Assembly (NCBI RefSeq): GCF_000767465.1
Contig: NZ_CP009292.1
Span: forward strand, 372,001 to 436,000
Origin: Novosphingobium pentaromativorans US6-1
GTDB lineage: Bacteria; Pseudomonadota; Alphaproteobacteria; Sphingomonadales; Sphingomonadaceae
Length of the DNA: 64,000 nucleotides
Direction: 5' to 3'
Shown: positions 1 through 8,522 of the stretch, in pieces
How positions within the stretch are numbered: position 1 is the first letter of the stretch
Layout: each line of letters opens with the position of its first letter
The notes under the pieces: generated by a model
The model's input: the letters and a program-made list of their open reading frames with translations, nothing else
Database searches by the model: none
What the model was told of the DNA's origin: nothing
Position numbers and translations under genes: made by a program

Positions 1-2
1 TT

Positions 3-353
3 ACCACGGACCGTTCCGTCGCTATCATGCGGGCGGGCATTTCCGGCAGCTTCGAGACGAGTTCGTTGACGGCGATCTACCACGAGAATGCCAGGAAAAC
101 CTGGGATCTCGTAGGGCAGTTTCTTGAAAAGTTGCAGACTGACGGGCAGCTCCGCGACGTGGATCTCGATACCATGGTCGCCCATTTCAAAGGATTGATC
201 GAGGCAGGCATCTTCGAGCCGCTCTTGTCGGGCGATACGCCATGGCTTGACCCAAGCCATTCGGCGGGTGCGGCAGTCGATGCCTTCCTGCGCGCATACG
301 GAACCAAGGCATTCCCGGACCACCGCACGGACAAGGCTCGCGCCGCGAAATAG
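3..353 (+). CDS. TetR-family regulator, C-terminal part (cut by window edge)
   Basis: The reading frame is open from the first bases of the window and runs to a TAG at 351-353, so only the ligand-binding C-terminal part is visible and the N-terminal HTH lies outside. The helical, Arg/Asp/Leu-rich sequence (YHENARKTWDLVGQFLEKLQ, then DVDLDTMVAHFKGLIEAGIFEPLL) resembles the C-terminal domain of AefR/AcrR-like TetR repressors. An ATG at 27 is internal to the frame and unlikely to be the start. The TetR-style palindrome at 660-678 ahead of the next gene is a plausible target. The family call is by pattern only. Confidence 0.6.
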   Translation, partial: TTDRSVAIMRAGISGSFETSSLTAIYHENARKTWDLVGQFLEKLQTDGQLRDVDLDTMVAHFKGLIEAGIFEPLLSGDTPWLDPSHSAGAAVDAFLRAYGTKAFPDHRTDKARAAK

Positions 354-992
354 GATATCAAACTGCCGGAACGTGATCGCGAAGAGGCATGGTCCATCAA
401 AGATCGACTGAGCGAGGCTTGAGAGCCGACTAGTGCGTCATGACCTGAAGGACGGGATTTGCCGCGGACCATGGGAATGAGGCGTCCGGCGGACGGCCAC
501 GAATAGCCGAGATCTTCACGCGGCAACATGTCGCTTATCCATCTCTTTCCATTTCACTGCCCCGATTACCTGCGGTTCTTGCGAAGGACAGGGCACCAAA
601 TTCGAGCTTTCCTGGACCTTGCAGGCTTATCGATAGGGCCCTCGCAATCCCCCTTTACAATACCGAACCGGACGGTATGGTTATGAATATCGACTCACGA
701 GGCTTTGGGTGGCGCCATAAAGCGGCCTCGCCATTTCGAACCACAGAGGGTCAGGATTCGAATACAACTCACCGGATCGCGAAGATGGGTCCTCGGGGCG
801 AAGTCGTACGCTATTCATTGAATTCAAAAGGGAGGTCCAGGCTCAACGGCGGCAGATACGCATCCACCGAACCGTACTGAGCCCTTCATGCCGCTTATCG
901 AGACTGCTGAGAACGCGGGGCGCCGACAAATGCATCGCGCCCTCAAATAAAGGTCACGCCAAAAAGAGCGTGCGATTAGAGGAGAGGAAACC
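354..992. other. Intergenic region upstream of TonB receptor
   Basis: No convincing gene is seen in these 639 bases. A 67-codon frame at 677-880 starts inside a palindrome, has no ribosome site and reads as low-complexity Arg/Ser/Gly sequence, so it is not annotated. The region holds the operator-like palindrome at 660-678 and a good ribosome site (GAGGAGAGG) just before 993, so it probably works as a long 5' leader. Confidence 0.5.
660..678. promoter_or_regulatory. TetR-type operator within a putative promoter
   Basis: ATACCG and CGGTAT form perfect 6-bp arms around a 7-bp GC spacer. A TTTACA at 654-659 and a TATGGT at 676-681 are spaced 16 bp apart like -35 and -10 boxes, so the palindrome would sit between them, a classic repressor position. 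The neighbouring TetR gene (ending at 353) is the obvious candidate ligand-responsive repressor and the TonB receptor at 993 the likely target. Seen directly: palindrome and box-like hexamers. Inferred: regulation. Confidence 0.45.
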
Positions 993-3350
993 ATGACAAG
1001 TCGACCTGTTCAGGCCGGATTGATGCTCACTGTCGCCCTTAGTTCCATTGCCATCGCATCGTCTGCCTACGCGCAGGATGTCGGGGCCGAAACTGTTTCA
1101 CCAGCATTTTCGCCGGACGAAATCGTAGTAACCGCGCGCCGCGTTAGCGAGAGTCTGCAAAGGACTCCTGTGTCGATGGCAGCGCTGAATTCCGATCAAT
1201 TGCGCTCGGCCGGTATCGGCAAGATAGCGGATATCGGAACAGTCGTCCCCGGTCTAAATCTATTCTATGTCGGTAGCCCCTACAACATGGTCTATAGCAT
1301 CCGCGGTCTGTCCCGCGGCACGCTTGGATTCCAGCAACCCGCCGTCACGACGTATGTCAACGATGTGCCGACATCCGTGACCGGAACCAATCTGCCCACC
1401 TACGATCTGGAAGGGATACAGGTACTCAAGGGTCCCCAGGGGACTCTGTTCGGACGCAACTCCGAAGCCGGGGCGATCCTGATGAATACGCGCAAACCCA
1501 CGCACGACTTCAACGGATACGTCGAAACCAAGATCGGCGATTACTCCTGGACCGAACTGACGGGCGCCATCAATGTCCCCCTGGTCAAGGACGTCCTTGC
1601 CGTCCGGATCGCCGGAAACTTCAATCGACGCGATGGTTACACCAAGAACCTGAGCTTTCCGGGGAATGATTTCAACCAGTTGCACGACCAGTCCATCCGT
1701 GTTTCCTTGCTCGCTGAGCCAACCGACAACCTTCGAAATATCCTGGTCTTCGACAAGTTCTCGTCTTCGACGAACGGCATCACGCCAGTCATCTATACCT
1801 ATGATCCCAACTCGACCGCTGTGCCCAACTTTCCGCCGTTCAACGGCTTCGGCGCAGCCGAGGCGCTTGCCGCCCAGCAGGCGAACGGTCCGCGTACTGC
1901 GACATCGCCGATGCTGCTTCCAAACGAGATCCGCAGCACCAGTCTCACCAACACGACTACGCTCGATGTCGGCTCCGTCCAGATCAAGAACATCTTCGGC
2001 TACCGCACCAATTTGACGGACTCCTATGTCAACCAGTCTGGCTGGGACATGCCGGTCGTGACGGGCCACGGCTACAACAAGTACAAGCAGATCACCGACG
2101 AACTGCAGCTGTCCGGCAAGGCCCTGGACGGTACTCTGAATTACATCGTCGGTCTTTTCTATCTCGACTACAGGCCCGACGGTCTTTCCGCGCAAGTGGT
2201 GGCGCCTTTTGTGCTGGATCAGGATTCGGTCCCGTTGGCAGCCGCCGCCTACTATCGCGACAAGAGCAAGTCGGCATTCGGTCAGATCGGCTATCAGCTT
2301 TCCGGCATTTCCTCAGCGCTTGATGGACTTAGCGTCGATGCGGGCTTGCGCTATTCGAAGGACAAGCACACCAACTGCACCGTAACCGGCCTGATGGCCT
2401 CAGATCCGTTAGGCGAAAGCGATTGCCTGGCGGGAGCCGGTACCCGCGCCGCCAGCAAGGAAGACTTCTGGAGCTATACTTTTGGCCTCAACTATCAGGC
2501 GACCGATGACGTACTGATCTATGGCGTGACGCGGCGCGGTTACCGCGCGGGCGGCCTCAACTCTCCGAGATTGGGGGGAACGCTGACTGGACTTCAGTCA
2601 TTCCGGCCTGAATCGGTGACGGACTATGAGATCGGCTTGAAGAGCAAATGGGACCTGGGCGGGGTTCCAACCTATTTCAACGTCGCGATCTTTCAGGCCG
2701 ACTACAAGGACCTCCAGTATCCGCTGAACACCGCCGGCCTGAACCAGATTCTCAGCGGCGGTGTGGACGGTGATGGTGATCCTGACAATAATCCCACGAC
2801 CATCGCCTATGGCAATGTCGGAGACGGGCGCGTCAAGGGCATAGAGGCCAACCTTTCGCTTCGGCCTACCCCGCGGCTGCAACTGTCAGGCGGCTTGTCC
2901 TACCTCGACAAGAAGATCACGAAAGGCACGTTCGTAGCGCCAACGAACTGGTTGAACGAAGCGCCGTTCGCGATACCCACGGCAGCGAATTTCGCAACCG
3001 GCGTCTTTTATGGTGCGCCAGACTTTTCCTACAACGCGGGCGTGAACTACACCCTCCCGGCACCGGAAGCATGGGGCGAACTCGTGGCCCACGCGAACGT
3101 GACCGGGGCTGGTACTGTCGAGTATGAGCTGATCAAGGTGCCTCCTCAGGCTCGTCTCGATCTGCGGCTCGACTGGAATTCCGTGATGGGCAGCAATATC
3201 GACCTTTCGGCGTTTGTCACCAACGCGACCAACAAGCTCGCCATCGCGGGCCCGGGCCTTGGAACGCCAAGCTTTGCGTTCACTTCGGTCTATTACAATG
3301 AGCCGCGAATATTCGGTGCGCAGATGCGCGTTCGGTTCGGCAGCGAATAA
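993..3350 (+). CDS. TonB-dependent outer-membrane receptor
   Basis: A 785-residue outer-membrane beta-barrel receptor of the sphingomonad FecA/CirA-like type, expected to import a substrate with TonB/ExbBD energy. It has a cleavable signal peptide (residues 1-28, ending SAYAQ), a TonB-box-like DEIVVTARR near residue 42, a plug domain (about 50-165 with IQVLKGPQGTLFGRN), and a barrel ending in an aromatic strand (MRVRFGSE). Start supported by GAGGAGAGG 6 bases upstream. Followed by a stem-loop and the molybdoenzyme operon, so the substrate may be that enzyme's aromatic or organic compound rather than iron; in this group such receptors often serve degradation gene clusters. Confidence 0.9.
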   Translation: MTSRPVQAGLMLTVALSSIAIASSAYAQDVGAETVSPAFSPDEIVVTARRVSESLQRTPVSMAALNSDQLRSAGIGKIADIGTVVPGLNLFYVGSPYNMVYSIRGLSRGTLGFQQPAVTTYVNDVPTSVTGTNLPTYDLEGIQVLKGPQGTLFGRNSEAGAILMNTRKPTHDFNGYVETKIGDYSWTELTGAINVPLVKDVLAVRIAGNFNRRDGYTKNLSFPGNDFNQLHDQSIRVSLLAEPTDNLRNILVFDKFSSSTNGITPVIYTYDPNSTAVPNFPPFNGFGAAEALAAQQANGPRTATSPMLLPNEIRSTSLTNTTTLDVGSVQIKNIFGYRTNLTDSYVNQSGWDMPVVTGHGYNKYKQITDELQLSGKALDGTLNYIVGLFYLDYRPDGLSAQVVAPFVLDQDSVPLAAAAYYRDKSKSAFGQIGYQLSGISSALDGLSVDAGLRYSKDKHTNCTVTGLMASDPLGESDCLAGAGTRAASKEDFWSYTFGLNYQATDDVLIYGVTRRGYRAGGLNSPRLGGTLTGLQSFRPESVTDYEIGLKSKWDLGGVPTYFNVAIFQADYKDLQYPLNTAGLNQILSGGVDGDGDPDNNPTTIAYGNVGDGRVKGIEANLSLRPTPRLQLSGGLSYLDKKITKGTFVAPTNWLNEAPFAIPTAANFATGVFYGAPDFSYNAGVNYTLPAPEAWGELVAHANVTGAGTVEYELIKVPPQARLDLRLDWNSVMGSNIDLSAFVTNATNKLAIAGPGLGTPSFAFTSVYYNEPRIFGAQMRVRFGSE

Positions 3351-3367
3351 GCACCCTTGATGGACTT

Positions 3368-3397
3368 CCACCGGGATTGGGAGGGCAATCCCGGTGG
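3368..3397 (+). terminator. Strong stem-loop after the TonB receptor gene
   Basis: CCACCGGGATT and AATCCCGGTGG form a perfect 11-bp stem with an 8-base loop. No T-tract follows; the ribosome site of the next gene comes 20-25 bases later. It may be a weak terminator or a processing or stabilising hairpin that lowers expression of the downstream operon relative to the receptor. Confidence 0.55.
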
Positions 3398-3425
3398 TGG
3401 ACCTCCAGGACGGAAAGGAACGAGG

Positions 3426-3953
3426 ATGCCGCATAGCCTTGAAGAGATGCAATCGATCGTGCGCGAAGTCTTCAAAAGGATCAGCAGCGACGGCAGGGAA
3501 TCGGTGGCGCCTTCATTCACCGAAAACGGCATATACGATTTCCCTTATTGGCCAACCTACATCATGGGCAGCAAGTACATAGGCATTACGTTTTCCGATG
3601 TGATACCCAAAGTCTTGCTCAGGCTTAAACAATGGCCCATCGCCATCTATCCGGTCATCGATGGAGACACGGTGATGGTCGAGTATGCGAGCCACGCCAC
3701 TTCTGCCGTGGATGGAAGCACTTACGCAAACAGGTATGCCGCGGTCATGAAGCTTGTCGATGGCAAAATCGACTTCTGGCGTGAATACTTCAACCCGGAA
3801 TGGTTCATGCAGGCGACGGGTTCGCTGTTTGCGCAGCTGGGTAAACAGTATGTGCCCGCTGAAGCCCATCGATTGCAGGCGGACGATCCTTCCAACGTCG
3901 CGCGCTGGAGATCGCAATGGGTTCTGCCTGAATTCGAAAATCCGCCGATCTGA
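3426..3953 (+). CDS. NTF2-like (SnoaL-type) small protein
   Basis: A 175-residue protein starting MPHSLEEMQSIVREVFKRIS. Helical N-terminus followed by strands containing GIYDFPYW, VEYASHATS and DFWREYFNPEWF fits the cone-shaped NTF2/SnoaL fold, which serves as isomerase, hydratase or small-molecule binder. An earlier in-frame ATG at 3357 would start inside the hairpin; the start at 3426 has AAGGAACGAGG directly upstream. It lies 9 bases before the molybdopterin subunit, so it is probably co-transcribed and may act on that enzyme's substrate or product. Catalytic role not assigned. Confidence 0.75.
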   Translation: MPHSLEEMQSIVREVFKRISSDGRESVAPSFTENGIYDFPYWPTYIMGSKYIGITFSDVIPKVLLRLKQWPIAIYPVIDGDTVMVEYASHATSAVDGSTYANRYAAVMKLVDGKIDFWREYFNPEWFMQATGSLFAQLGKQYVPAEAHRLQADDPSNVARWRSQWVLPEFENPPI

Positions 3954-3962
3954 AGCGCAGGA

Positions 3963-6293
3963 ATGAGAATGCCCAACACAACGATGCCACCGCGATCCGA
4001 TGCCGAAATCGAAGAACCCGGAATTGACCGGATCGTGAGGACGGTATGCGCGCCCAACTGTTCCGGGACATGCGGGGTGAAGGCATTCGTTCGCGACGAT
4101 CGGATCGTCAAGCTGGAACCGGCCTCCTATCCAGATCCGCGATACGAACGCATTTGCCTGAAAGGCATTGCGATGGCGACGCAGCGCCTGCACGGACCGG
4201 ATCGCCTGTCGCAACCCATGATCCGTGCCGGAGCGCGTGGCGAGGGCAAGTGGCGCGAAGTCTCGTGGGAGGAGGCGTATGCCTTTCTGGCCGAGAAGCT
4301 GGAACGCATCGCGGCGCAATATGGCCCATCGGCCAACAGCTGGATGTCCATGACGGGCAATTACAGCATCAAGTCTTCGCTGGCCCCCATGCGTATCGCC
4401 AACCAACTGGAAGGTACGACGTTTTCCAACATGGGGATGATGGGTGACGGCAATTGCCCTGCCACCATGCTGGCTTTCCTCGGTGTGATGAGTTCGGCGC
4501 AGCGTTACGAAGATCATGTCGGTTCGAAGCTGATCATTCTCGTCGCCAAGAATGTCGCCGATACGGCGCATAGCGAAATGCACTTCCTGTTTGAAGCGAT
4601 GGACGCGGGTGCGAAGCTGGTCGCCATCGATCCTCGCTTCTCGCGCACCGCGGCCAAGGCTGACCAGTGGATATCGATCCGGCCCGGTACCGACACCGCG
4701 ATGCTGATGGGCATGATCGCGGCGATCAGGGAAGGCGGATTGATCGACGAACCCTACGTCACTGCCAATACCAACGCACCCTTCCTGGTACGCAGCGACA
4801 ATGGGATGTTCCTGCGCGCAGGCGACCTGAAGGAAGATGGCGGAAACGCCTATCTTGTCTGGGATGACGAAAGCGCATCGATCGTGCCTTCCCGAGAGGC
4901 CCTGCGGCCGCGTCTGCGCGGCGCGATCGAGGTTTCGCTTAGGGACGGTACCACGCTTGGATGCCGCACGGCCTTCGATGTGCAGGAAGCCGACTGGGAT
5001 GGCTTTTCCATCGAGGAGGCGGCCGATCTGTGCGGTCTGGACGCCGACACCATTCGCCAACTTGGCATCGAGTATGCCCGCACAGATCCTGCCACGATCA
5101 TTCTCGGGCAGGGCGTCCAGCGCTATTTCAATGGCCACACCGCCTTTCGTGCAGCCATGACGCTCGGGGCCCTGTGCGGCAAGATCGGTAAGCCGCACGC
5201 CGGGGTCCACTGGATGGACGGCGCAATGCTGCAGATGGTGACGGCGCTCGACTTTGCATCGCAGTGGGTTGTCCCCGACGGGAAGGTGGGAGGAACGCTG
5301 CCCGGCACGCGCATGATGGATATCATCACCAGCGGGCATCCCCACCCGGTCAAGAGCCTGTGGCTCACAAAATACGGCTTCGGGACGCAGGCTCCGCTCT
5401 TCAAGCGCTTCGTGAAGGAAGTGCTTCCGGAACTGGACCTGTTCGCCGTTACCGAACAGGTCATGACCCCGGCAGCGGAATATGCCGACATCGTGCTGCC
5501 GTGCGTCTCGTTTCTCGAGGAAGAACTCGACATTGTGGGTGGCGGCGAGAATTTCTACGTCCAGTTGCGCCAGCGCGCGGTTCCTCCGGTGGGACAATCG
5601 CGCAGCGACTGGGAGATCTTCGCCGGCTTGATGGAACATATGGGCCGGGGTGGTCCCTGGCGAATGAGCGCAGAGGAAGTCTGTGAAGGCATCCTGCGCG
5701 ATCACGGCCATCCTCTGATCCGCGCGATCACGCTCGATCAATTGCGCGAGGGTCCGGTGGAGATGGCGCTTCCCACGCCCTACGTGCCTTTCCAGGATCT
5801 GCAGTTCCCGACGGCCTCAGGCAAGATGCACATCTATCAGGAGGAACTGGCTGAATTCGGGGAAGCGACCCTCGTATTCAAGGAGCCTCTCGAAGGGCAT
5901 CGCAGCAAACTGTCCAGGCGCTATCCGCTCACCTTGATCAACAGCCACCACGTCCATTCGGTTCACAGCCAGCATCTGGGCCTGGGCTACATTCGCGAAC
6001 AGTTGCCTGAGCCACGACTGGAGATTCATCCCGAAGATGCTCGCCAGCGCGGCATTGCTGACGGCGATGCGGTTCGCGTCTTCAACGACCGCGGTCACTT
6101 CAAGGTGCGCATCACGGTGACTGAAGCGATGCGAAGGGGTTCGGTCAACTTGCCGCAAGGCTGGAAGCGCGAGGACTTCATCGAAGGTCATCACAGCGAT
6201 GTGATGAACCTGACAATCAATCCCGCACAGGACAGGCTGATGGAAAGCAACTTCAACTTCTTCGACAATCTGGTGGAGGTGGAAAAGGCGTGA
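3963..6293 (+). CDS. Molybdopterin (bis-MGD) oxidoreductase, DMSO-reductase family
   Basis: Catalytic subunit of 776 residues. Near the N-terminus C29, C33, C37 and C65 (VCAPNCSGTCG, ERICLKG) can bind a [4Fe-4S] cluster. A Cys at about 165 in GDGNCPATM sits where Mo-ligating Cys occurs in PhsA/PsrA/acetylene-hydratase-like enzymes. The middle holds MGD-binding segments, and the C-terminal molydop-binding domain (from about 650) has INSHHVHSVHSQHL and LPQGW. No twin-arginine signal is visible, so it is predicted cytoplasmic. It overlaps the FeS subunit gene (GTGA junction). Reaction unknown: family members reduce polysulfide, thiosulfate or oxides, or hydrate or hydroxylate organics. Start could also be the ATG at 3969. 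Confidence 0.85.
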   Translation: MRMPNTTMPPRSDAEIEEPGIDRIVRTVCAPNCSGTCGVKAFVRDDRIVKLEPASYPDPRYERICLKGIAMATQRLHGPDRLSQPMIRAGARGEGKWREVSWEEAYAFLAEKLERIAAQYGPSANSWMSMTGNYSIKSSLAPMRIANQLEGTTFSNMGMMGDGNCPATMLAFLGVMSSAQRYEDHVGSKLIILVAKNVADTAHSEMHFLFEAMDAGAKLVAIDPRFSRTAAKADQWISIRPGTDTAMLMGMIAAIREGGLIDEPYVTANTNAPFLVRSDNGMFLRAGDLKEDGGNAYLVWDDESASIVPSREALRPRLRGAIEVSLRDGTTLGCRTAFDVQEADWDGFSIEEAADLCGLDADTIRQLGIEYARTDPATIILGQGVQRYFNGHTAFRAAMTLGALCGKIGKPHAGVHWMDGAMLQMVTALDFASQWVVPDGKVGGTLPGTRMMDIITSGHPHPVKSLWLTKYGFGTQAPLFKRFVKEVLPELDLFAVTEQVMTPAAEYADIVLPCVSFLEEELDIVGGGENFYVQLRQRAVPPVGQSRSDWEIFAGLMEHMGRGGPWRMSAEEVCEGILRDHGHPLIRAITLDQLREGPVEMALPTPYVPFQDLQFPTASGKMHIYQEELAEFGEATLVFKEPLEGHRSKLSRRYPLTLINSHHVHSVHSQHLGLGYIREQLPEPRLEIHPEDARQRGIADGDAVRVFNDRGHFKVRITVTEAMRRGSVNLPQGWKREDFIEGHHSDVMNLTINPAQDRLMESNFNFFDNLVEVEKA

Positions 6294-6874
6294 CAACCAG
6301 CAGTACAAGACAACTGGCTTTCGTCATCGACATGAAGCGCTGCATTGGTTGCGATACCTGCGTCATTGCGTGCAAGGTGGAAAATGACGTGGAAACGGGC
6401 CGGTTTCGGCTGCGGGTCCTGGATTCAAACCGCGATCCGGTGTTTGAGAAGCCGCAAGGCGTATTCCCGAATTTGACGCAGCACTGGCTGCCGACCATGT
6501 GCCATCACTGCGAGGATGCCCCCTGCGTCAGCGCTTGCCCGACCGCTACATTGTGGCGCCGCGACGAGGACGGGCTGGTGATGCTCGACAAGGACAAGTG
6601 CATCGGCTGCCAGCGCTGCGCGGAGGAATGCCCTTACGATGCGCTGTCATTCGACAGTGTGCACGGCGTGGCCGACAAGTGCAGCGCCTGCGCGCACCGG
6701 GTCGATCGGGGCCAGGACCCCAGTTGCGCCGTGGTGTGCCCGACCCGCGCGATCCATTTCGGCGACATTCACGATCCGCAGTCGAAGGTCGCCCAGTTGC
6801 TGGCAACGCGCGAACACAAGGTACTGGCCGAAAGCCGGGGTGCCAAACCGCAAATCTATTATCTCGAGCCCTGA
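6290..6874 (+). CDS. Four [4Fe-4S] iron-sulfur subunit (PhsB/DmsB-like)
   Basis: A 194-residue electron-transfer subunit with four Cys clusters: CIGCDTCVIAC, MCHHCEDAPCVSAC, CIGCQRCAEEC and CSAC..CAVVC, the pattern of DmsB, PhsB and NrfC. It would wire the preceding molybdenum subunit to its electron partner. The GTG start overlaps the upstream TGA by 4 bases, indicating translational coupling. No gene for a membrane anchor such as PhsC/DmsC/NrfD follows; instead a soluble FAD reductase comes next, which suggests NAD(P)H rather than quinol as the other end of the chain. Confidence 0.9.
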   Translation: MTTSSTRQLAFVIDMKRCIGCDTCVIACKVENDVETGRFRLRVLDSNRDPVFEKPQGVFPNLTQHWLPTMCHHCEDAPCVSACPTATLWRRDEDGLVMLDKDKCIGCQRCAEECPYDALSFDSVHGVADKCSACAHRVDRGQDPSCAVVCPTRAIHFGDIHDPQSKVAQLLATREHKVLAESRGAKPQIYYLEP

Positions 6875-6877
6875 GGC

Positions 6878-8197
6878 ATGACCCAACACAGCAAGGCGAG
6901 TGACAGGCTTGTCGTCATTGGCGGCGGGCAGGCTTCGGTACAGCTGATCGAGGCGGCCCGGCAACACGGATTTGCGGGCCGGATCCAGCTGATCGCCGAA
7001 GAGCCTGTCCTGCCCTATCAGCGCCCCCCCCTGTCCAAGCAATATCTTACCGGGGCGTTCGGACAAGACTGGCTGCATTACCGGCCTTCCAGCTTCTACG
7101 AGAAGTATGCGGTGGATCTTTCACTGGGGACCCGGGTTGCATCCATCGACCGTTCCGCTGGCCGGGTCGTCTGCGAGGATGGAACGAATCTCGGGTATGA
7201 CCGGCTTGCCATCGCCACCGGCACTCGGGCCCGGCGGCTCGACGTACCCGGCGCCGATCACGCGCATGTTTTCTCGATCCGCACACTTGCCGATGTGGAC
7301 AGTCTGCGCGCCCGTATGGGTCAGGCCCGCCATGCCGTTATCGTCGGGGCGGGATTCATCGGTTTGGAGACGGCCGCCGTGCTGGTCCAATGCGGTATCG
7401 CCGTGACCCTTCTGGCAGCAGGCGATCGGCTTCTGCCTCGGGTGGTCGCAGGCAGCGTCGCCGAATTCCTGCTGGATCATCATCGGATGCATGGCGTCGA
7501 TGTGGTGCTCGAAGCCAATGTTGCGCGTATCGAACCGCGCGCATTTGGCGGGCTTGGCGTGCGATTGACCGATGACCGGTGCTTCGAAGGCGATATGGTC
7601 CTGGTCGGTATCGGTGCCATCCCCAATGTCGAACTTGCCGACGAAGCAGGGCTGGCCTGTAACAATGGCATTGTCGTCGATGAATTTGCGCGAACAAGCG
7701 ATCCGGCGATTGTCGCGGCCGGCGATTGCACCAATCATCCCAACCCTCTCATCGGGCGGCGCATTCGTCTGGAGACCGTGCACAATGCAGTGGAGCAGGG
7801 CCGCACCGCCGGAGTTTCTGCGGCAGGTGGCGAACTGCCTTATGTCCAGACACCCTGGGTGTGGTCGGACCAGTACAAGCTGCGATTGCAATCCGTCGGC
7901 ATCGCTGAAGGGCATGACCGCACGGTTCTGAGAGGCGAGCGGAGCGCCGGACGTTTCAGCCTGTTCTACTATCGTGACGACACTCTGCTCGCAGTCAATT
8001 GCATCAACCAGCCGCAAGTCTTTGCAGCCACACGCAAATTGCTGAACCAGCGCACTGCGCTGCATCCCGATCAGGCGGCCGATACAGCCTTCGACCTCGC
8101 GTCGCTCACCGCGTCAGGCGTGAACCTCAACTTCGACGTGCCCTGGCCTCCCGTCTCCAAGCGCCGACAGGCCGTGCTGGAATGGGGCTTCGAATGA
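6878..8197 (+). CDS. FAD-dependent NAD(P)H:ferredoxin/rubredoxin-type reductase
   Basis: A 439-residue pyridine-nucleotide-disulfide-family flavoprotein resembling putidaredoxin and rhodocoxin reductases. FAD-binding VIGGGQASVQLIEAA near the N-terminus, YQRPPLSKQYL, NAD-binding VIVGAGFIGLETA near residue 153, and AAGDCTNHPN close to residue 285 are all in order; the C-terminal reductase domain follows (WVWSDQYKLRLQSVG). Three bases separate it from the FeS gene, so it is the likely electron donor or acceptor of the molybdoenzyme. It could alternatively serve a P450 or Rieske oxygenase elsewhere; no ferredoxin gene adjoins it. Confidence 0.88.
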   Translation: MTQHSKASDRLVVIGGGQASVQLIEAARQHGFAGRIQLIAEEPVLPYQRPPLSKQYLTGAFGQDWLHYRPSSFYEKYAVDLSLGTRVASIDRSAGRVVCEDGTNLGYDRLAIATGTRARRLDVPGADHAHVFSIRTLADVDSLRARMGQARHAVIVGAGFIGLETAAVLVQCGIAVTLLAAGDRLLPRVVAGSVAEFLLDHHRMHGVDVVLEANVARIEPRAFGGLGVRLTDDRCFEGDMVLVGIGAIPNVELADEAGLACNNGIVVDEFARTSDPAIVAAGDCTNHPNPLIGRRIRLETVHNAVEQGRTAGVSAAGGELPYVQTPWVWSDQYKLRLQSVGIAEGHDRTVLRGERSAGRFSLFYYRDDTLLAVNCINQPQVFAATRKLLNQRTALHPDQAADTAFDLASLTASGVNLNFDVPWPPVSKRRQAVLEWGFE

Positions 8198-8522
8198 AGC
8201 CCGACCTGCAGGCTTCACCGCCGCTGCGTTGGCAGGTGTCCAGTACATCGTGAGGGGGCTGACGCTGCTCATGCATTGGCGCAAAGAGCACAAATATCGA
8301 TTGGTTGCGGCAGAGCACAAACCAGAATTGTGCTTTTCACTGCTTGGCTGGCGCGATGGATAACCGGCCCTTTCGCATTGAAATAATGACAAGGTTAGCA
8401 GCGTTATCCTTCGCCAGCTGCTTACATCGTTGCCTTTTCATCAACTGACTTTGCGAAATAATCGGTTCTGGTTCCCTCTCAGACAACTGCAGCATGCAGG
8501 TAGAAAAAGAGGGAGGGGACCA
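8198..8522. other. Intergenic region between reductase and second TonB receptor
   Basis: No gene is supported in these 325 bases. A frame continuous with the next gene begins at 8430, but the signal peptide and ribosome site place the real start at 8523. The region is somewhat AT-richer around 8370-8470 and presumably contains the promoter; no clear operator palindrome was found. Confidence 0.4.

Noticed and set aside
677..880. 67-codon ORF in the first intergenic region
   Set aside because: Starts inside a palindrome, no ribosome site, and low-complexity sequence; treated as leader.
1260..2195. 311-codon frame antisense to the TonB receptor
   Set aside because: Mirror of a well-supported receptor gene; composition and lack of motifs indicate a shadow frame.
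3513..5741. 742-codon open frame antisense to the molybdenum subunit
   Set aside because: It is exactly opposite a fully conserved enzyme gene, has His/Arg-rich composition typical of antisense reading in GC-rich DNA, and lacks a ribosome site.
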